64,000 bases of DNA from Paenibacillus pedocola (GTDB lineage: Bacteria > Bacillota > Bacilli > Paenibacillales > Paenibacillaceae). The first letter of the stretch is position 1; every line of letters begins with the position of its first letter. The position numbers and the translations under genes are program-made. This document shows positions 33,689-42,495 of the stretch, one piece after another. The notes below the pieces were generated by a model. That model was not told the origin of the DNA and ran no database searches. It worked only from the letters and a program-made list of their open reading frames with translations. The stretch covers positions 4,216,001 to 4,280,000 of the forward strand of contig NZ_CP134223.1 in assembly GCF_031599675.1 (NCBI RefSeq), given 5' to 3'.

Positions 33689-34882
33689 CTATTTCCCCAT
33701 TTGCAACAGCGCACGCAGCGCACTGCCCAGCGCCTGCAGCCAAGTGTCTGCAGGATATGCAGCGGCCCCGGCCGGAGTGTATCGCTTCATATATAAAGAT
33801 TGCTCCGGCGGAAGCTTATCCGGCGTATAAACCGGCACCCGGCCGATCTCCTTCCCGCCGAGCTGCAGCACCAGCGATCCCTTCAATCCAAAGCTGCTGC
33901 GGGCATCAGTCCCGCCAGAAGCGCCCGGCTGCTCATTCAGTACGAGCTTCGTGACAATCCTGGCTTCTTCACCTTGTCCTAGCGGATAAGCGAACTTCTT
34001 TGACGTTACGAAGCTGTATCCGCTGATGCCTTCCCCGCGTTCAATTAAGGTTTTGAGCGGATAATGGTTAAAGCCGAAATTGAGCAGCGCCGCATGGTCA
34101 TTCCAGTCGTTGCCGTCATTCAGCGTAACTGCTACCAGCTGCTGCCCGTTACGGGTAGCGGAGCTGACCAGACACCGCAGCGCCTTTTTGGTATAGCCTG
34201 TCTTCACACCATCAGCACCTTCATAGAGGCGCAGCATTTTATTTTTGTTGGCCCATTTGTAGTCCCATTTCTCATACGGATTGTCGGCTGTCTTCTCCTG
34301 GGTCTTCACAATCTCCTTAAACACAGGATTATGCAGCGCGTACGCGGTCAGGACGGCCAGATCATTGGCGCTGGAATAATGTCCTTCAGCATCCAGCCCG
34401 TGCGGATTGGCAAAATGCGTATGGGTAAGTCCAAGCTCCTCCGCCTTGGCATTCATCAAATAGACGAAGCCCTGTTCTGATCCGCCGACATGTTCGGCAA
34501 TCGCAGTCGCCGCATCATTCCCTGAACGCAGCATCAGACCGTAGAGCATATCCTCCAGCTTCATTTCCTCTCCCTGCTTCAAGTACAGTGAAGAGCCTTC
34601 TTTGGCAAAAGCATTCTTCCCTACTTTGACCTTAGAATCCAGATCCCCATTCTCTATGGCCACTATGGCAGTCATGATTTTGGTCAGACTGGCGATCAGC
34701 ATGGGTTCATCCCCCCGGCTGCTGTAAAGAATCCTGCCGGATTCCACATCAATCAGTGCCGCCGCCCTGGCATGAGTTGTGATAGAGAGGTTCTCCGCAT
34801 GAACCGGATAAATTGGAGCGCAAACCGCCAGCAGTGTGCACAATATCAAGATTAACGACAACCTAAAGGTTAATGTCTTCAT
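33689..34882 (-). CDS. dacB: D-alanyl-D-alanine carboxypeptidase (PBP5*-like)
   Basis: The second ATG (34882) is preferred: the CCGGAGG site abuts the first ATG but is 6 nt from this one. The 397-residue protein has a signal peptide cleaved after AENL-type residues, and peptidase S11 motifs SLTK (nucleophile serine), SGN and KTG (DGVKTGYT), plus a C-terminal domain. With spmA and spmB downstream, this is the sporulation carboxypeptidase that trims cortex cross-linking in the mother cell. That role rests on the operon. Confidence 0.92.
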   Translation of the reverse strand: MKTLTFRLSLILILCTLLAVCAPIYPVHAENLSITTHARAAALIDVESGRILYSSRGDEPMLIASLTKIMTAIVAIENGDLDSKVKVGKNAFAKEGSSLYLKQGEEMKLEDMLYGLMLRSGNDAATAIAEHVGGSEQGFVYLMNAKAEELGLTHTHFANPHGLDAEGHYSSANDLAVLTAYALHNPVFKEIVKTQEKTADNPYEKWDYKWANKNKMLRLYEGADGVKTGYTKKALRCLVSSATRNGQQLVAVTLNDGNDWNDHAALLNFGFNHYPLKTLIERGEGISGYSFVTSKKFAYPLGQGEEARIVTKLVLNEQPGASGGTDARSSFGLKGSLVLQLGGKEIGRVPVYTPDKLPPEQSLYMKRYTPAGAAAYPADTWLQALGSALRALLQMGK

Positions 34883-35052
34883 GTTCATCCTCCGGCTTCT
34901 GATCAGATCTTAGTCTTCCGCAATGAAATATCATCTATGTTGTACAAGTGTATGCATCATGGGGAAGAGGTATGTCCTCCGCTTGTACAGCACCCATACA
35001 AAAAGGGACACCGCCCGCAAAAGGCGATATCCCAATTTTTCAACGTGATCTT

Positions 35053-35544
35053 CTAGTGGGTGGATGAATTCAAATTAACTTCTTTTGCATTAACGGTTGT
35101 TTTCGCAACTGGAGGAGCACCCACTACCTCTGCGCCGACAGGTGTACCGTTTTGAAACATATTCTGGATTTTGTCGATCAGGTTTGGCGTAGCGTCAATA
35201 ATTTTCTCGAACAGATGGGTCTGATTATCCAGCGGCACAATATGTACCCCTTCTCTGCCCACTACGAGAAACGCGATTGGACGGATCGAAACACCGCCCC
35301 CGCTACCTCCTCCGAAAGGAAGCAATTTGACCCCGCTTCCGCTGCCGTTCACACCAGGAGCGTCATCTTCCACCCGGTAATCACTGCCGCCTGCGGCAAA
35401 TCCAAACGCCACTTTACTGATCGGCAGAATAACACTGCCATCCGGTGTTTCCACTGGATCTCCGACAATCGTATTGACATCCACCATACCCTTGATATTT
35501 TCCATCGCCGTCTGCATCAGACCTTGGATCGGATGGTCACTCAT
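35053..35544 (-). CDS. ytfJ: Sporulation protein YtfJ (GerW)
   Basis: The 163-residue protein has the GerW/YtfJ family core: MSDHPIQGLMQTAMENIKGMVDVNTIVGDPV, VILPISKVAFGFAAGG, a glycine-rich stretch (FGGGSGGGVS) and the VGREGVHIVPLD strand. In B. subtilis it is made in the forespore and influences germination. It is downstream of ytfI, which here has a SigF/G-like promoter. An Asn/Thr-rich tail of about 30 residues follows the domain. Confidence 0.92.
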   Translation of the reverse strand: MSDHPIQGLMQTAMENIKGMVDVNTIVGDPVETPDGSVILPISKVAFGFAAGGSDYRVEDDAPGVNGSGSGVKLLPFGGGSGGGVSIRPIAFLVVGREGVHIVPLDNQTHLFEKIIDATPNLIDKIQNMFQNGTPVGAEVVGAPPVAKTTVNAKEVNLNSSTH

Positions 35545-35660
35545 ATTGTTAGCCTCCTTTGAATTCTAGGGACTTCTAATTCTTTCACAGGTGATATCAT
35601 CCCCCATGGGCACCATTTGTATGTAAGACGTTTCTTCGGAGGAGATTTCCCGCTGGGAGC

Positions 35661-36347
35661 TCAGTGTTTTTGCCTCAAAAGCTTAATCCAATGGGATAAA
35701 CCGCCTTTAACTTCGGAAATACGGCGCAGCAGCAGCACACCGGCAAATAAGGCATATGCAACAGACAGCTTCCCGGTACAGACAGCTTCTGTAGAATAGC
35801 ACAGCTCATCCCGGAAAACCGGCACAACAAACATCCGCGGACGCTGCTGCAGCCGGACAAACTGTGACACCCAGCCCACTAGACTCCACTTTAGCCCCCA
35901 AAGTGCGCCTGTTGCCGTGGCTGTGTATGCTGCATCACCCAGCGAAAAATCCGTTGACCAGTCGAGCTTGGTAATCTTGACATGGGACAAGAGACCCTTG
36001 AGCCATTTCATCAAGCCCCGGGTTGCCCGCAATGCCTCTTTCAGATCGTCCGCCCATTCCTGCACCGTTTCTTTGTTGATCTGTCCTTCTGTATCAGAAT
36101 CTTGCCGGACTGGGGCGATTCCGCTCTTTTCGAGCTTCACCTTCACCCCGCGTTCTATTCCTTCAAAAATTAGCTTTGGCAGCTCATAATGGAATTTAAC
36201 CAGCCCAAACAAGGCTCTAATGTCAAATTCCACGCGGTCATCCTTACCGAGTCTGCATAGTCGGAAATGAAAATGGATAGAGGAAGACAGGGCGAGTACA
36301 ATCACAAACAACAGCACGGCCAAGGGTATAACAAGCCATAACGTCAC
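35661..36347 (-). CDS. ytfI: DUF2953 sporulation-associated membrane protein YtfI
   Basis: The 228-residue protein starts at a GTG with GGAGG 7 nt upstream. It has one N-terminal membrane helix (residues 2-22), a beta-rich middle of DUF2953 type (HFHFRLCRLGKDDRVEFDIRALFGLVKFHYELP) and a basic C-terminus. YtfI precedes ytfJ in B. subtilis as it does here, and both are forespore genes. The exact function is unknown. Confidence 0.88.
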   Translation of the reverse strand: MTLWLVIPLAVLLFVIVLALSSSIHFHFRLCRLGKDDRVEFDIRALFGLVKFHYELPKLIFEGIERGVKVKLEKSGIAPVRQDSDTEGQINKETVQEWADDLKEALRATRGLMKWLKGLLSHVKITKLDWSTDFSLGDAAYTATATGALWGLKWSLVGWVSQFVRLQQRPRMFVVPVFRDELCYSTEAVCTGKLSVAYALFAGVLLLRRISEVKGGLSHWIKLLRQKH

Positions 36348-36388
36348 GGATTAACCTCCAAGCAGCCTTTTTATAGGAACACTTGGAT

Positions 36389-36418
36389 TAGTATGGCAAA
36401 GTCGGCTGGAAAAAATTC
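36389..36418 (-). promoter_or_regulatory. Candidate forespore (SigF/SigG) promoter of ytfI-ytfJ
   Basis: Minus-strand -35 GAATT, 18-nt spacer and -10 CATACTA match the SigG/SigF consensus (GHATR-N18-CATWMTA) at all but one position. It lies about 40 nt upstream of the ytfI start. Confidence 0.65.
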
Positions 36419-36502
36419 GGGACGATCACAAAATTCCCAAACAAAGTGAAGCCCCGGCTTCGAAGGTTATACGGGCACTTGAGGGGGAACCTGAAGCAAT
36501 AC

Positions 36503-36535
36503 AAAAAACCGCTGCTCCCTAAAGGAACAGCGGCA
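36503..36535 (-). terminator. Terminator of scpA-scpB
   Basis: CCGCTGTTCC / GGAGCAGCGG hairpin on the minus strand with T6, 35 nt after the scpB stop. Confidence 0.88.
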
Positions 36536-36568
36536 GAAAAATATAAGTTCGTATTCCGGCTGGCCTGC

Positions 36569-37171
36569 CTAAGGCTGCTCGACATCGTCGAAGGTTAACT
36601 GGCTGTCCAGCTTGTTGAACAGGAGCTGCGTCTCTTCCTCAAGGCTGTCGGAAGTATCAAAGCTCGACGGCTCCGGCAGTTCCTTCAGGCTGGCCAGGCC
36701 GAAGCTGTCCAGGAATGACTTGGTCGTACCATACAGTATAGGGCGGCCAACGGCCTCTGCCCGTCCAACCTCATGAATCAGATCCTTGTTGTTCAGCGTA
36801 TGAATCGCCCGTTCGGACTTTACTCCGCGGATTTCTTCAATCTCCACCCGGGTAATCGGCTGACGGTAAGCCACGATAGCCAGCGTCTCCAGTGCCGCTT
36901 GAGACAACGAGGATCTTGAAGGCGAGTACGCCAGGCGCTCAAAATACGGCGCATGGTCAGGCAATGTAGCCAGCCGGTAATTCCCGGCAATCTGCACCAC
37001 CTGCAGACCGCGTTCCTGTGAAATGTAATCGTCCTTCAGCTCTTCCAGCGCTCTCGTTGCAAGATCCGGGCGCTGCTCGGTAATCTCGGCAATTTGACGG
37101 GCAGACAACCCCTCATCGCCGGACAGGAACAGCAATCCCTCAATAATCGATTTCAGCGTTTTGTAATCCAC
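36569..37171 (-). CDS. scpB: Segregation and condensation protein B
   Basis: The 200-residue protein has the tandem winged-helix ScpB fold (LFLSGDEGLSARQIAEITEQ..., ETLAIVAYRQPITRVEIEEIRGVKSERAIHTL). It joins ScpA and SMC in the condensin-like complex that compacts and segregates chromosomes. A GTG start with GGAGAGGAG overlaps the end of scpA by 32 nt. A short acidic C-terminal tail follows. Confidence 0.95.
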   Translation of the reverse strand: MDYKTLKSIIEGLLFLSGDEGLSARQIAEITEQRPDLATRALEELKDDYISQERGLQVVQIAGNYRLATLPDHAPYFERLAYSPSRSSLSQAALETLAIVAYRQPITRVEIEEIRGVKSERAIHTLNNKDLIHEVGRAEAVGRPILYGTTKSFLDSFGLASLKELPEPSSFDTSDSLEEETQLLFNKLDSQLTFDDVEQP

Positions 37172-37931
37172 TGAACTCCTCTCCCCCTCTCCACTCCATT
37201 ACAATGTCATCAAATAATTTCTCCTGATAGCAAAATATTGCCTTCATTTTCATCAGCTCCAGAATTGCCAGGAAGGTCGTTACGATCTCATGCCGGTCCA
37301 TGCTCTCATGCAAAAGTGCAGAGAACCGCAGCCTGCCGCCCATCCCTTTGCGCATCAGCGCCTCAGATACATCCCGTATCCGGTCCTTCACCGAAATTTC
37401 GTCACGGGTAATCCGCTGATACGACGATCTTCTGGCTGCCTTGCTAAGCGCTTTGCGGAATGCGGCAATCAGATCAGACGTATGCAGCCCTTTCAGGGTG
37501 TTGTCCACCTGTGTCGGCACAAAAGGCCCTAAATCCTCAGGTTCCTTCGTAAAAATAAGGCTGCGCTCACTCTCCATATCGAGCAGCTGCACGGCAATGC
37601 TCTTGATTTTCCGGTATTCAATCAGCCGTTCCACCAGCTCTGCACGCGGATCATAGCCGTCATCCTCGTAGTAATCGAAATCCTCGATCTCAATGACCGG
37701 CGGCTTCGGCAGCAACAGCTTGCTCTTGATAGATAAGAGGGTAGCCGCCATTACGAGAAACTCACTGGTAATATCCAGCTCAAGCTCCTGCATCGTCTGC
37801 AGGTATTCCATGTACTGCTCGGTAATCTCGCTGACCGGAATGTCCTGGATGTCGATTTCCGCTTTGTCAATCAAGTGCAAGAGCAGATCGAGCGGACCTT
37901 CGAACGTCTCCAGCTTATACAATACAGTCAC
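37140..37931 (-). CDS. scpA: Segregation and condensation protein A
   Basis: The 263-residue kleisin begins YKLETFEGPLDLLLHLIDKAEIDIQDIPV, the SMC-neck-binding region, and ends in the winged helix that contacts the SMC head (LRFSALLHESMDRHEIVTTFLAILELMK). It starts at a GTG with AGGAGG upstream. Together with ScpB it closes the SMC ring. Confidence 0.95.
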   Translation of the reverse strand: MTVLYKLETFEGPLDLLLHLIDKAEIDIQDIPVSEITEQYMEYLQTMQELELDITSEFLVMAATLLSIKSKLLLPKPPVIEIEDFDYYEDDGYDPRAELVERLIEYRKIKSIAVQLLDMESERSLIFTKEPEDLGPFVPTQVDNTLKGLHTSDLIAAFRKALSKAARRSSYQRITRDEISVKDRIRDVSEALMRKGMGGRLRFSALLHESMDRHEIVTTFLAILELMKMKAIFCYQEKLFDDIVMEWRGGEEFSGLQNAEIDY

Positions 37932-38071
37932 GCGATTTCCTCCTGCTAAAAAAAGTAAAGTGCAGCGCCGCTAAATGGACGCTACACAAGTAGAAAGATT
38001 TTTTATAGAACATGCTTTCTTCTCATACTTATAAATAAGCACGATTGTGACTGATTCGTCAAGAGGCTGTC

Positions 38072-38548
38072 TTACTTAAACAGCTTGTTCAGGTTAGCCA
38101 TCTCGATGGCGGAGGTAGCTGCATCCCAGCCTTTATTACCCGCTTTGGTTCCGGAGCGCTCAATCGCCTGCTCGATATTCTCAGTAGTCACGACACCGAA
38201 AATGGTCGGAACGCCTGTCTTAAGATTGATTGCTGCTACGCCTTTGGCAACCTCGTTGCACACATAGTCATAATGTGTAGTAGATCCGCGGATAACGGTG
38301 CCGAGGGCAATTACAGCATCGTATTTGCCGCTTTCGGCCATTTTTTGGCAGATCAGCGGGATTTCGAATACGCCCGGAACCCAAGCCACATCCACCTCAT
38401 CGTCGGCAACACCGTGGCGTTTGAATGCATCCAGGGCACCGGAAAGCAGCTTGCTGGTAATAAATTCATTGAAACGTCCTACAACTACACCATATTTCAA
38501 ACCCTCAGATACTAAATGTCCTTCAAAATAATTCGGCATTGTGTTCAT
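38072..38548 (-). CDS. ribH: 6,7-dimethyl-8-ribityllumazine synthase
   Basis: The protein of about 158 residues carries lumazine synthase motifs: VVVGRFNEFIT, VPGVFEIPL, GTVIRGSTTHYDYV and the FGVVTTENIEQAIERSGTKAGNKG stretch. It condenses 3,4-dihydroxy-2-butanone phosphate with the pyrimidine amine to form lumazine. It is the last gene of ribD-ribE-ribBA-ribH. The start is ambiguous: the site GAAGGG is 3 nt from ATG 38548 and 12 nt from ATG 38539. Confidence 0.94.
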   Translation of the reverse strand: MNTMPNYFEGHLVSEGLKYGVVVGRFNEFITSKLLSGALDAFKRHGVADDEVDVAWVPGVFEIPLICQKMAESGKYDAVIALGTVIRGSTTHYDYVCNEVAKGVAAINLKTGVPTIFGVVTTENIEQAIERSGTKAGNKGWDAATSAIEMANLNKLFK

Positions 38549-38586
38549 CAACCCTTCATGTTTAAGTTAGTAGTTTATGGTAAAAG

Positions 38587-39840
38587 TTAAGCTTTCGAAT
38601 CCTCATTTTGTTCAATGTTGTCAAAAGTCAGCAGATGGCCAAGCTTGGCCTGCTTGGTATGGAGATAATTGGTGTTATCCTTATTCTCCGGCATCTGGAT
38701 CGGCACGCGCTCCACAACCTCAAGACCATAGCCTTCCAGCCCTTTTATTTTGCGCGGATTGTTGGTCATCAGCTTAATCTGGCGGACGCCTAAATCCTTC
38801 AGGATTTGTGCACCGATGCCGTAATCCCTCAGATCAGCCGGGAAGCCCAGCTTCAGGTTGGCGTCCACAGTGTCCAGCCCTTCTTCCTGCAGCTTGTAAG
38901 CCCGCAGCTTATTGATCAGGCCGATGCCTCTGCCTTCCTGGCGCATGTAGAGCAACACGCCTCTGCCCGCAGCTTCAATCTGGCGCAGCGCCGCTTCAAA
39001 TTGCGGGCCGCAGTCGCAGCGGTGGGAATGAAAGACATCACCGGTGAGGCATTCGGAATGCACGCGCACCAGTACCGGTTCTTCACCGGAGATGTCGCCT
39101 TTGACAAGGGCAACATGCTCCTTATCGTCCACCTCATTCGTATAGGCAATGGTCTGGAAGTCGCCGAAGTCTGTCGGAAGGTTCACCGATACTTCACGGT
39201 TGACCAGATGCTCCTTCTCATTACGGTAATGGATAAGATCCTTGATGCTGATCAGCTTGAGATCATGCTTCTTCGCAATTTCGACGAGATCCGGCAGACG
39301 GGCCATGGTACCGTCAGCCTTAACTACTTCACAGATGACACTGGCCGGATAAGCGCCGCACATGCGGGCCAGATCGACCGCAGCCTCGGTGTGGCCGGAG
39401 CGGCGCAGCACGCCGCCTTTCTTGGCTATCAGCGGGAACATATGGCCCGGTCTGCGGAAGTCTGACGGTTTGGCATTAGGGTCCATTAATGCTTTGATGG
39501 TCATGGAGCGCTCACCGGCTGAAATACCGGTAGTCGTATCAATATGGTCAACCGATACGGTAAAGGCGGTGCCGTGATTGTCGGTATTATGGGTAACCAT
39601 AGGCTGTAGATCCAGCTCTTCTGCCCGTTCCGCAGTAATCGGCACACAGACCAGACCGCGGCCCTCCGTGATCATGAAGTTGATGACTTCCGGAGTGGAG
39701 CGTTCGGCCAAGGCGATGAAGTCCCCTTCGTTCTCCCGGTCCTCGTCATCCACCACGATGATTACCTTGCCGCGCATCAAATCATAAATGGCATCTTCAA
39801 TCGAGTCCAAGACGCTGTCTTGCTTGTCATGCTCGCTCAT
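38587..39840 (-). CDS. ribBA: Bifunctional DHBP synthase/GTP cyclohydrolase II
   Basis: In the 417-residue fusion, residues 1-205 are RibB (VDDEDRENEGDF, the acidic metal-binding loop; RRPGHMFPL), making 3,4-dihydroxy-2-butanone 4-phosphate. Residues 210-417 are RibA, GTP cyclohydrolase II, with zinc cysteines in CLTGDVFHSHRCDCGPQ and the GTP-binding MRQEGRGIGL. It supplies both precursors of lumazine. An AGGAGG site precedes the ATG. It is the third gene of the rib operon. Confidence 0.96.
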   Translation of the reverse strand: MSEHDKQDSVLDSIEDAIYDLMRGKVIIVVDDEDRENEGDFIALAERSTPEVINFMITEGRGLVCVPITAERAEELDLQPMVTHNTDNHGTAFTVSVDHIDTTTGISAGERSMTIKALMDPNAKPSDFRRPGHMFPLIAKKGGVLRRSGHTEAAVDLARMCGAYPASVICEVVKADGTMARLPDLVEIAKKHDLKLISIKDLIHYRNEKEHLVNREVSVNLPTDFGDFQTIAYTNEVDDKEHVALVKGDISGEEPVLVRVHSECLTGDVFHSHRCDCGPQFEAALRQIEAAGRGVLLYMRQEGRGIGLINKLRAYKLQEEGLDTVDANLKLGFPADLRDYGIGAQILKDLGVRQIKLMTNNPRKIKGLEGYGLEVVERVPIQMPENKDNTNYLHTKQAKLGHLLTFDNIEQNEDSKA

Positions 39841-39900
39841 AGTTCTGTCCTCCTGATGACTCTACACTGGCCCGCAGGCCGCTGTAAGCCTATTTCTTAT

Positions 39901-40566
39901 TTATACAAACCCGTTCGCCGCCAGGAAATCATGGCTGATCCGGGAACTGCTCTCTTCTTCCTCACTGCCTGCTCCCCTGTAATGAAGGAGATGATCAACA
40001 TATTTGCCGAGCACATCGCATTCAATATTAATGCTGTCGCCCGGACGTTTATGGTTAAGCACCGTTTCTCCAAGCGTATGGGGAATGATGGAGACGGTGA
40101 ATGCTGATGAAGTCGTGTTTACCACGGTAAGGCTAATCCCGTCAATTGTAATGGAGCCTTTAGGGATAATGTATTTGAACAGGGAGGTCTTATCCGGCGT
40201 TATCTCGAACACAACTGCATTCTGGTCACGCTTCACGCTACGGATCTCCCCCGTACCATCCACATGACCCTGGACGATATGCCCGCCAAAGCGCCCGCCT
40301 GCGGCCATGGCCCGTTCCAGATTCATTTTGCTTCCGCTACGCAGCTCCTTCAGATTGCTGTTGCGGTAGGTCTGCGGCATGACATCAACGGTAAAAGAAT
40401 GCTCGCCGATCGAGGTCGCCGTCAGGCAGACACCATTGACGGATACGCTGTCGCCGATTTTCAGATCACCCATAATGAGCGATGCGCCGATATTCAGCAC
40501 CATCATCTCACCGCCGCTGCTGACGCCGCGCAGCACGCCAACCTCCTCGATTAATCCGGTGAACAT
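39901..40566 (-). CDS. ribE: Riboflavin synthase alpha chain
   Basis: The start is the ATG at 40566 with TAGGAGGGG upstream. The 221-residue protein consists of two similar lumazine-binding barrels (MFTGLIEEVG...SVNGVCLTA and HIVQGHVDGTG...TIDGISLTV). It dismutates two lumazine molecules to riboflavin. It lies between ribD and ribBA. Confidence 0.95.
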   Translation of the reverse strand: MFTGLIEEVGVLRGVSSGGEMMVLNIGASLIMGDLKIGDSVSVNGVCLTATSIGEHSFTVDVMPQTYRNSNLKELRSGSKMNLERAMAAGGRFGGHIVQGHVDGTGEIRSVKRDQNAVVFEITPDKTSLFKYIIPKGSITIDGISLTVVNTTSSAFTVSIIPHTLGETVLNHKRPGDSINIECDVLGKYVDHLLHYRGAGSEEEESSSRISHDFLAANGFV

Positions 40567-40650
40567 GTTATCCCCTCCTAAAAGTTTTGTTGCTTTTGCT
40601 TCATTGGAGATACTTCTTACAAAACTCGCTTCGGAAGCATTCACTGCTTC

Positions 40651-41751
40651 CTAGCGGACCGGAGTCCCGCTGATACAGACATTATCCCCGAGCACTTCAA
40701 CTTCCAATCCCTCCAGCATGACCGCGTCCTTCATGAGCTCCACGCCGGGGAATTCGAAGGTTCCCGCAGCCTGGCTCCCTCCGCCGACAATCTTCGGCGC
40801 GAAGAATAACACTACACGGTCAACCAGCCCGCTCTCCAGCATCGAGCCGTTCAGCGTTCCGCCGCCTTCAAGGAGAATGGAGCTGATCTCCATTTCGCCA
40901 AGCGCAACCATGGCGGCCTGCAGATCGACCCGCGGCCCTGCGCCGCTGACAACAACGGTAACGCCTGCTGCCTCAAGCGCAGCCTTATGGGCCGGATCAG
41001 CATCAGCTGTGGTGACGACAATTGTCGGCGCCTGGCCGTCAGTGACTACTGCCGATTCAAGCGGAATCCGTAAGGAGGAATCAATCACGATACGGATCGG
41101 ATGGAGTCCGGGCACTTCCATTCGGGTCGTCAGTGAGGGATTATCGGCGATGACAGTATTGACACCAACCATTATCCCCTGGTGACGGTGCCGCAGCGTA
41201 TGTACAATTTCCCGCGCTTGTCCATTTGAAATCCACTTGCTGTCACCCGTCTTGGTGGCGAGCTTGCCATCCAGTGTGCTTGCACTCTTAAGAGTCACAA
41301 ACGGCTGCTTCGTCAGAATATACTTGATAAACTTCTCATTAAGCCGCAGCGCTCGGCTGCGCAGCAGCCCCACTTCAACTTCAATGCCTGCTCCGCGCAG
41401 CATTTCGATGCCCCGTCCCGCAACCTGCGGATTCGGGTCCTCACAGGCAACGACTACCCGTGCAACGCCTTCATCAATCAACCGCTGGCTGCAGGGCGGC
41501 GTCTTACCATAATGACTGCATGGCTCCAGGGTGACATAAGCAGTGCTGCCCTGCGCCTTACCGGCAGCCATATTGAGAGCATGGACCTCGGCGTGGCCGG
41601 TTCCCCTCTGCAGATGCGTACCCAGGCCGATCACAGCCCCGTCTTTTACGACTACACAACCGACAACCGGATTGATGCCGGTCTGTCCCTGCGCTCTTTC
41701 CGCCATATCCAGTGCAAGTGACATATAAAACTGGTCGTTCATGATATCCAT
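40651..41751 (-). CDS. ribD: Bifunctional deaminase/reductase RibD
   Basis: In the 366-residue protein the N-terminal deaminase has the zinc motifs HAEVHAL and PCSHYGKTPPC. The C-terminal reductase has the segments TLDGKLATKTGDSKWIS and ILLEGGGTLNGS. It performs the second and third steps of riboflavin synthesis from the GTP cyclohydrolase product. It is the first gene of the operon and follows a 430-nt leader with FMN riboswitch, terminator and a structured repeat. Confidence 0.96.
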   Translation of the reverse strand: MDIMNDQFYMSLALDMAERAQGQTGINPVVGCVVVKDGAVIGLGTHLQRGTGHAEVHALNMAAGKAQGSTAYVTLEPCSHYGKTPPCSQRLIDEGVARVVVACEDPNPQVAGRGIEMLRGAGIEVEVGLLRSRALRLNEKFIKYILTKQPFVTLKSASTLDGKLATKTGDSKWISNGQAREIVHTLRHRHQGIMVGVNTVIADNPSLTTRMEVPGLHPIRIVIDSSLRIPLESAVVTDGQAPTIVVTTADADPAHKAALEAAGVTVVVSGAGPRVDLQAAMVALGEMEISSILLEGGGTLNGSMLESGLVDRVVLFFAPKIVGGGSQAAGTFEFPGVELMKDAVMLEGLEVEVLGDNVCISGTPVR

Positions 41752-41824
41752 GATCTGCCTCCAATCCTTACCAAGTATCTAAATGCCATCCAGCCATATA
41801 AGCTGAACTCAAGAATTACCTAGA

Positions 41825-41959
41825 GGCAAAAGCAGCGGAGGGGAAGTTTGGAACTGTAGGAGCGATAGCGTCCGCCTTTAGATTTGGATTTCTACCGCGA
41901 AAAGCGGTTAAATCAGGAAATCCAAATCTAACAGCGGCCGAAAGTCCAAACATTCCCCG
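41825..41959 (-). repeat. Structured 135-bp intergenic repeat, copy 2, in the rib leader
   Basis: Read on the minus strand this matches copy 1 at 26549-26683. It has the same outer CGGGGAATGTTTGGAC / GTTCCAAACTTCCCC pairing, a perfect 15-bp inner stem (41878-41892 with 41917-41931) with different sequence from copy 1, and the shared block AGGCGGACGCTATCGCTCC. It lies between the FMN-riboswitch terminator and ribD, so it is transcribed in the rib mRNA leader when the terminator is passed. Confidence 0.85.
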
Positions 41960-42014
41960 TAGTCTGCGTTCGATGCCGGATAGTCAATCAAGAGTTCAAC
42001 TTATATAAAAAACA

Positions 42015-42054
42015 GAAAAACCCGTCTCAATCTCCAGGCGGAGTTCAAGACGGG
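42015..42054 (-). terminator. Terminator in the rib leader (FMN riboswitch platform)
   Basis: Minus-strand CCCGTCT...AGACGGG stem with an inner CTCCGCCTGGAG hairpin, then T5. It is about 130 nt downstream of the aptamer and before ribD, so it is probably the regulated terminator. Confidence 0.8.
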
Positions 42055-42187
42055 ATATACGAGAGTTTACCGGAAATTCTAATAAATTGTGCGTAAATAA
42101 GCACCTTCACCTTTTCTTTGTGAAAGTTCGCACATAATATTTTGAAACACGGCTGTACGCCTGCCACCAGGTGGCAGAACGTCGATC

Positions 42188-42354
42188 TCTCCTTCTTCCA
42201 TCCAGACTATACTGTCGGTCCCGGAATTGCACCGGGTCCACCGTTCGTATGAACCATACGACGCGGGTAGCGGACTAAGCACTCTAAGGGCTATTAAAGC
42301 CATTATTTAGTGACATCACCGCCGGTAGGGAATTACACCCTGCCCTGAAGGATC
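42188..42354 (-). ncRNA. FMN riboswitch (RFN element) upstream of ribD
   Basis: On the minus strand the element has the RFN signatures: GATCCTTCAGGGCAGGGTG, AATTCCCTACCGGCGGTGAT, AGTCCGC...ACCCG, GTGGACCCGGTG and AATTCCGGGACCGACAGTATAGTCTGGATGGAAGAAGGAG (given here as broken segments). It binds FMN and switches off the riboflavin operon. A short palindrome (CTGCCACC-A-GGTGGCAG, 42161-42177) follows directly. A terminator lies at 42015-42054. Confidence 0.95.
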
Positions 42355-42413
42355 AAACCAATATGAAATTAATAATCGACTTACTGACTAAAATAAAGTT
42401 AGCACTATACGCT

Positions 42414-42443
42414 AAAAAAAGCAAGCGTATCATTTACGCCTGC
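42414..42443 (-). terminator. Terminator of mscL
   Basis: Minus-strand GCAGGCGTA / TACGCTTGC hairpin with T7, about 55 nt after the mscL stop. Confidence 0.85.
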
Positions 42444-42495
42444 TTCATTCTTAGCTTGTCCATATTGGTTCGGAACGCAGATATGTAACGAGCCT

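Noticed and set aside
36388..36585. 65-residue minus-strand ORF between scpB and ytfI
   Set aside because: It spans the scpAB terminator and the ytfI promoter and has no ribosome-binding site.
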